A stretch of DNA of 55,624 bases from Jeotgalicoccus marinus DSM 19772 (GTDB lineage: Bacteria; Bacillota; Bacilli; Staphylococcales; Salinicoccaceae), in NCBI RefSeq assembly GCF_000425825.1, contig NZ_AUEE01000013.1:1-55624 (forward strand). Direction: 5' to 3'. The position numbers and the translations under genes were made by a program. The notes below the pieces were generated by a model. That model did not search any database. It was not told where the DNA came from and saw nothing but the letters and a program-made list of their open reading frames with translations. Every line of letters begins with the position of its first letter. The first letter of the stretch is position 1. Below, piece by piece: positions 53,558 to 55,624 of the stretch.

Positions 53558-54746
53558 ATTTATGACGACTTTCAACCTAACATTTTTCTCAAAATTAAAA
53601 GCAAAATCATTTATTATCACAACCTTGATTATTATCGCAGGAATGTTTTTAGCATTTAACCTGGATAAAATTATCAGTCTATTTGATTCAGATGAGTCCT
53701 CTACGCTTCAGATTGAAGCAGATCAGTCCTTTATAGAAGTGTTTGAACCGATTATTCAAACCTATGACGAAGAGATAGAGATTGTAGAAGAAGATGGCGA
53801 TACGGTTCTAGAGGTTACAAGTACAGATCCACTAGAAGCAGAAATTAGAAGTGATGAAGCCCTATCTTCTACAGAAGAACAAAACATTCAACTTGCTTTA
53901 AATGATACCAACCGCGCCTACGTACTGCAGACTTTAGATTTAAGTGAAGAAGAGCTAGCGTTAATGTACAAAGAAGTGCCTGTTAACTTCTTAGTCCAAG
54001 CTGAAGATTCAGGAGAATTTGAAGCAGCAAGTGAAGATGATACCAATATATTAAATATGGTTATATTCTACTTCTCAGTCATTTTGATGTTTATCATCAT
54101 ACTGAACTATGCATCACAGATTGCTATGGAGATTGCAAATGAGAAATCTTCAAGAGTGATTGAAATGATTGTTTCAAGTATACGACCCGTTCAACACTTG
54201 ATGGCAAAAATTTTAGCAATGATGGCAGTGAGTATCATTCAAGTTGCGGCCATAACGATCGGTGGGCTTATTGCTTTTTACACATCAGATCACACAGCCT
54301 TACTTGAAAGATTTGGTTTAGAGCCAAACGACCAAACACCACTATTAATCGTTTATTGCGTCATCTTTGTTGTCCTTGGTTTAATACTTTACCTTTCGAT
54401 TGCAGCTATGCTCGGTTCATTCATCAACCGTATGGAAGATATACAACAAGGCTTAATGCCAGTCACCTTTATTACGATGATTGGTTACTTTATTGCATTG
54501 GCAGGTATCAGTTTTGCAGATCATTTCTTAATCACAGTAGCGAGCTACATCCCGTTCTTCACACCATTCGTTATGCCACTCAGATTACTCACTAATGATA
54601 CAGGTCACCTTGAGATGATTATAGGCGTTGTAATTCTCATCGCTCTGATTATCGTAACACTTATGGTTGCTGCTTATGTTTATAAAAGAAGTGTATTGTC
54701 GACTGAAAGTGGTATTATGAAAAACATTAGAAGGCTTAGAAAATAA
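53550..54746 (+). CDS. ABC-2 type permease (NatB-like)
   Basis: A 398-residue membrane protein: an N-terminal helix (about 20-40), a large extracytoplasmic acidic domain (about 45-165) and five C-terminal helices from about residue 170, the ABC2_membrane_3 arrangement of NatB and YhaP. SQIAMEIANEKSSRVIEMIVSS, a conserved cytosolic loop of the family, is present. It needs the ATPase encoded just upstream, whose gene carries a TAG, so the transporter may be inactive unless another ATPase serves it. Sodium or drug efflux is typical of relatives. Confidence 0.9.
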   Translation: MNKFMTTFNLTFFSKLKAKSFIITTLIIIAGMFLAFNLDKIISLFDSDESSTLQIEADQSFIEVFEPIIQTYDEEIEIVEEDGDTVLEVTSTDPLEAEIRSDEALSSTEEQNIQLALNDTNRAYVLQTLDLSEEELALMYKEVPVNFLVQAEDSGEFEAASEDDTNILNMVIFYFSVILMFIIILNYASQIAMEIANEKSSRVIEMIVSSIRPVQHLMAKILAMMAVSIIQVAAITIGGLIAFYTSDHTALLERFGLEPNDQTPLLIVYCVIFVVLGLILYLSIAAMLGSFINRMEDIQQGLMPVTFITMIGYFIALAGISFADHFLITVASYIPFFTPFVMPLRLLTNDTGHLEMIIGVVILIALIIVTLMVAAYVYKRSVLSTESGIMKNIRRLRK

Positions 54747-54852
54747 GCAATTTGAGACTACTTTTAATGAATAATATACAGTAAAAATTTATTTCTATAA
54801 CTTTCTCAAAATTCTTAAGATACTTTCTTAAAAAGATTCTTTGATAAGGTCA

Positions 54853-54880
54853 TTGACATTGCCCAAAAAAGGTGTAATAT
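54853..54880 (+). promoter_or_regulatory. Promoter of the DUF6176 gene
   Basis: Perfect TTGACA at 54853-54858, a 16-base spacer and TAATAT at 54875-54880, about 30 bases before the ATG. Confidence 0.75.
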
Positions 54881-54910
54881 GATGTTGACTAAAACAAAGG
54901 AGTCCTGAAT

Positions 54911-55279
54911 ATGCAAGTAGAATTAACAAGATTTAGGGTGAAAAAAGGTAAGGAAGAATTAGTCGATCAATGGATGGAATTCCTCAATGAGCATATGAAT
55001 GATGCGCTCCTCACACTCGATGATGAAAAGATGTTTGTCGAGACGATTATGCGTGACCATATGGGCGAATTCGATTATCTTTACTGGTATTCTATTCAGG
55101 CAGATGATGGAGACTCCAGTACAGAATCTGAGAAATGTATTGATCAAAAACACTTAGAATACTTCGAGAAATGTATCGATAAGACTTATCGTCCTAAAAA
55201 CCTAAAAACTGAAGTTGTTATGATACCGAAAAGAATTAAGAACCAAATAGAAGCTGCTGCAGAAGAGCAGTTCTCGTAA
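54911..55279 (+). CDS. DUF6176 family protein
   Basis: A 122-residue cytosolic protein whose pattern VELTRFRVKKGKEELVDQWM, LLTLDDEKMFVETI and FDYLYWYSIQ fits the DUF6176 family of Firmicutes, a ferredoxin-like/monooxygenase-shaped fold judged from strand and helix order. Function is unknown. AAGGAG lies before the ATG, and a good promoter is directly upstream. It is monocistronic and ends in a terminator; an IS200-type element lies immediately after this terminator. Confidence 0.85.
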   Translation: MQVELTRFRVKKGKEELVDQWMEFLNEHMNDALLTLDDEKMFVETIMRDHMGEFDYLYWYSIQADDGDSSTESEKCIDQKHLEYFEKCIDKTYRPKNLKTEVVMIPKRIKNQIEAAAEEQFS

Positions 55280-55288
55280 AGTAAGTAT

Positions 55289-55316
55289 CCACCCGTATAA
55301 CGGGTGGCTTTTTTTC
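55289..55316 (+). terminator. Terminator of the DUF6176 gene
   Basis: Arms ccacccg (55289-55295) and cgggtgg (55301-55307), loop tataa, followed by ctttttttc. The IS200-type sequence begins within or just after this T-run. Confidence 0.85.
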
Positions 55317-55624
55317 AGCCCTATAAGGGCTCATTCCGCACATACTCCCTAAAGGGAGCTCTCAAAAGACTGCCAACCGCTATTCACTTTACCTTTTATT
55401 TGGTTTTACTTTTTGAATGGATCCACGTATTCTCGTTTTGAAATTGAATCGAGCACCCTGTCATCTGCTTCCTGCTCTCTGATATACTTTTCAATCGTTT
55501 TTTGGTTCAGTCCGACGGTGCTCACATAGTATCCCTTCGCCCAAAACGTTCTGTTTCCATATTTGTACTTCAAATTCGCATGTTGTTCATGGATAAGTAC
55601 GGCACTTTTCCCTTTCAAATATCC
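55317..55624 (-). mobile_element. End of an IS200/IS605-family element, cut by the window edge
   Basis: It holds the 3' end of a TnpA gene (minus strand) and, between it and 55317, two small hairpins: agccct/agggct (55317-55331) and ctccct/agggag (55345-55358). Subterminal hairpins recognised by TnpA are typical of these elements. The true end near 55317 is inference, as no target repeat is made by this family and no comparison could be run. Confidence 0.65.
55406..55624 (-). CDS. tnpA: IS200/IS605-family transposase TnpA, C-terminal fragment
   Basis: The frame is open to the right edge, so the N-terminal part, including the HUH histidines, lies outside the window. Visible are GNRTFWAKGYYVSTVG and LNQKTIEKYIREQE, the second holding the nucleophilic Tyr (in EKYIRE) of Y1 transposases, plus an end of Lys and Arg residues. 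These enzymes excise and insert single-stranded DNA at hairpin ends. Whether a TnpB gene accompanies it cannot be seen. Confidence 0.9.
   Translation of the reverse strand, partial: GYLKGKSAVLIHEQHANLKYKYGNRTFWAKGYYVSTVGLNQKTIEKYIREQEADDRVLDSISKREYVDPFKK

Overview
This 55.6 kb window is chromosomal DNA of a low-GC Gram-positive bacterium, most likely a member of the Staphylococcaceae. The run pcrB-pcrA-ligA-camS-gatCAB, followed further on by a dgkB-type lipid kinase and an RlmCD-type RNA methyltransferase, is the arrangement I know from staphylococci. Codon choice, Gram-positive ribosome binding sites (AAGGAGG-like, with several GTG and TTG starts), lipobox lipoproteins and Bacillus-type Fur, Zur and LexA boxes agree. 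The exact genus cannot be read from the window. A Jeotgalicoccus/Salinicoccus-like relative is my guess, because there is no putP-like gene between camS and gatC, where I recall one in S. aureus.

Layout. 1-352: right end of an ISL3-family element. 359-6601: class V aminotransferase, an RNA uracil methyltransferase, a Fur-controlled siderophore-binding lipoprotein plus flavoprotein reductase operon, and an iron-type alcohol dehydrogenase. 6722-9334: a PadR-DUF2812-ABC transporter operon with a three-copy operator. 9377-9490: a 41-bp tandem repeat. 9507-15665: a DUF4097 protein behind a broken small alarmone synthetase, a Ser/Thr dehydratase-like enzyme, a DUF819 membrane protein, exonuclease III and a nitronate monooxygenase. 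15728-19410: an AT-rich insert-like segment with a 910-residue helicase and a small lipoprotein. 19521-24197: the grpB-like, lipid kinase, 5'-nucleotidase, rlmCD operon. 24317-39664: the core block gatCAB, camS, ligA, pcrA, pcrB, vanY, purB, NETI protein, UPF0316 protein, nadE, pncB. 39839-42911: ppaC, a second 41-bp repeat, an SOS-controlled yolD gene, folD and rpmG. 43081-44116: a Zur-controlled zinc-binding lipoprotein. 44116-50222: small membrane proteins, a Nudix hydrolase, a second iron-type alcohol dehydrogenase, a thiamine-binding-like protein, CapA, an M23 peptidase, a second siderophore/heme-binding lipoprotein and a PH-like protein. 50255-54746: VanZ, an ABC exporter, and a NatAB-type ABC pair whose ATPase carries an in-frame TAG. 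54853-55624: a DUF6176 gene and the end of an IS200/IS605 element.

Functional themes are metal supply (Fur and Zur boxes precede binding lipoproteins), NAD salvage (pncB-nadE together), DNA replication and repair (pcrA, ligA, exoA, an SOS-box yolD), translation quality (gatCAB, rpmG, two RNA uracil methyltransferases) and cell-envelope maintenance (vanY, pcrB, M23 peptidase, CapA).

The most unusual things are two independent intergenic 41-bp repeat tracts that share hairpin architecture and both lie between convergent genes; the large helicase with an unrecognised N-terminal half in an AT-rich segment; two genes otherwise intact but for one in-frame TAG; and a stand-alone yolD gene behind a textbook LexA box. 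No tRNA, rRNA or CRISPR array was seen.
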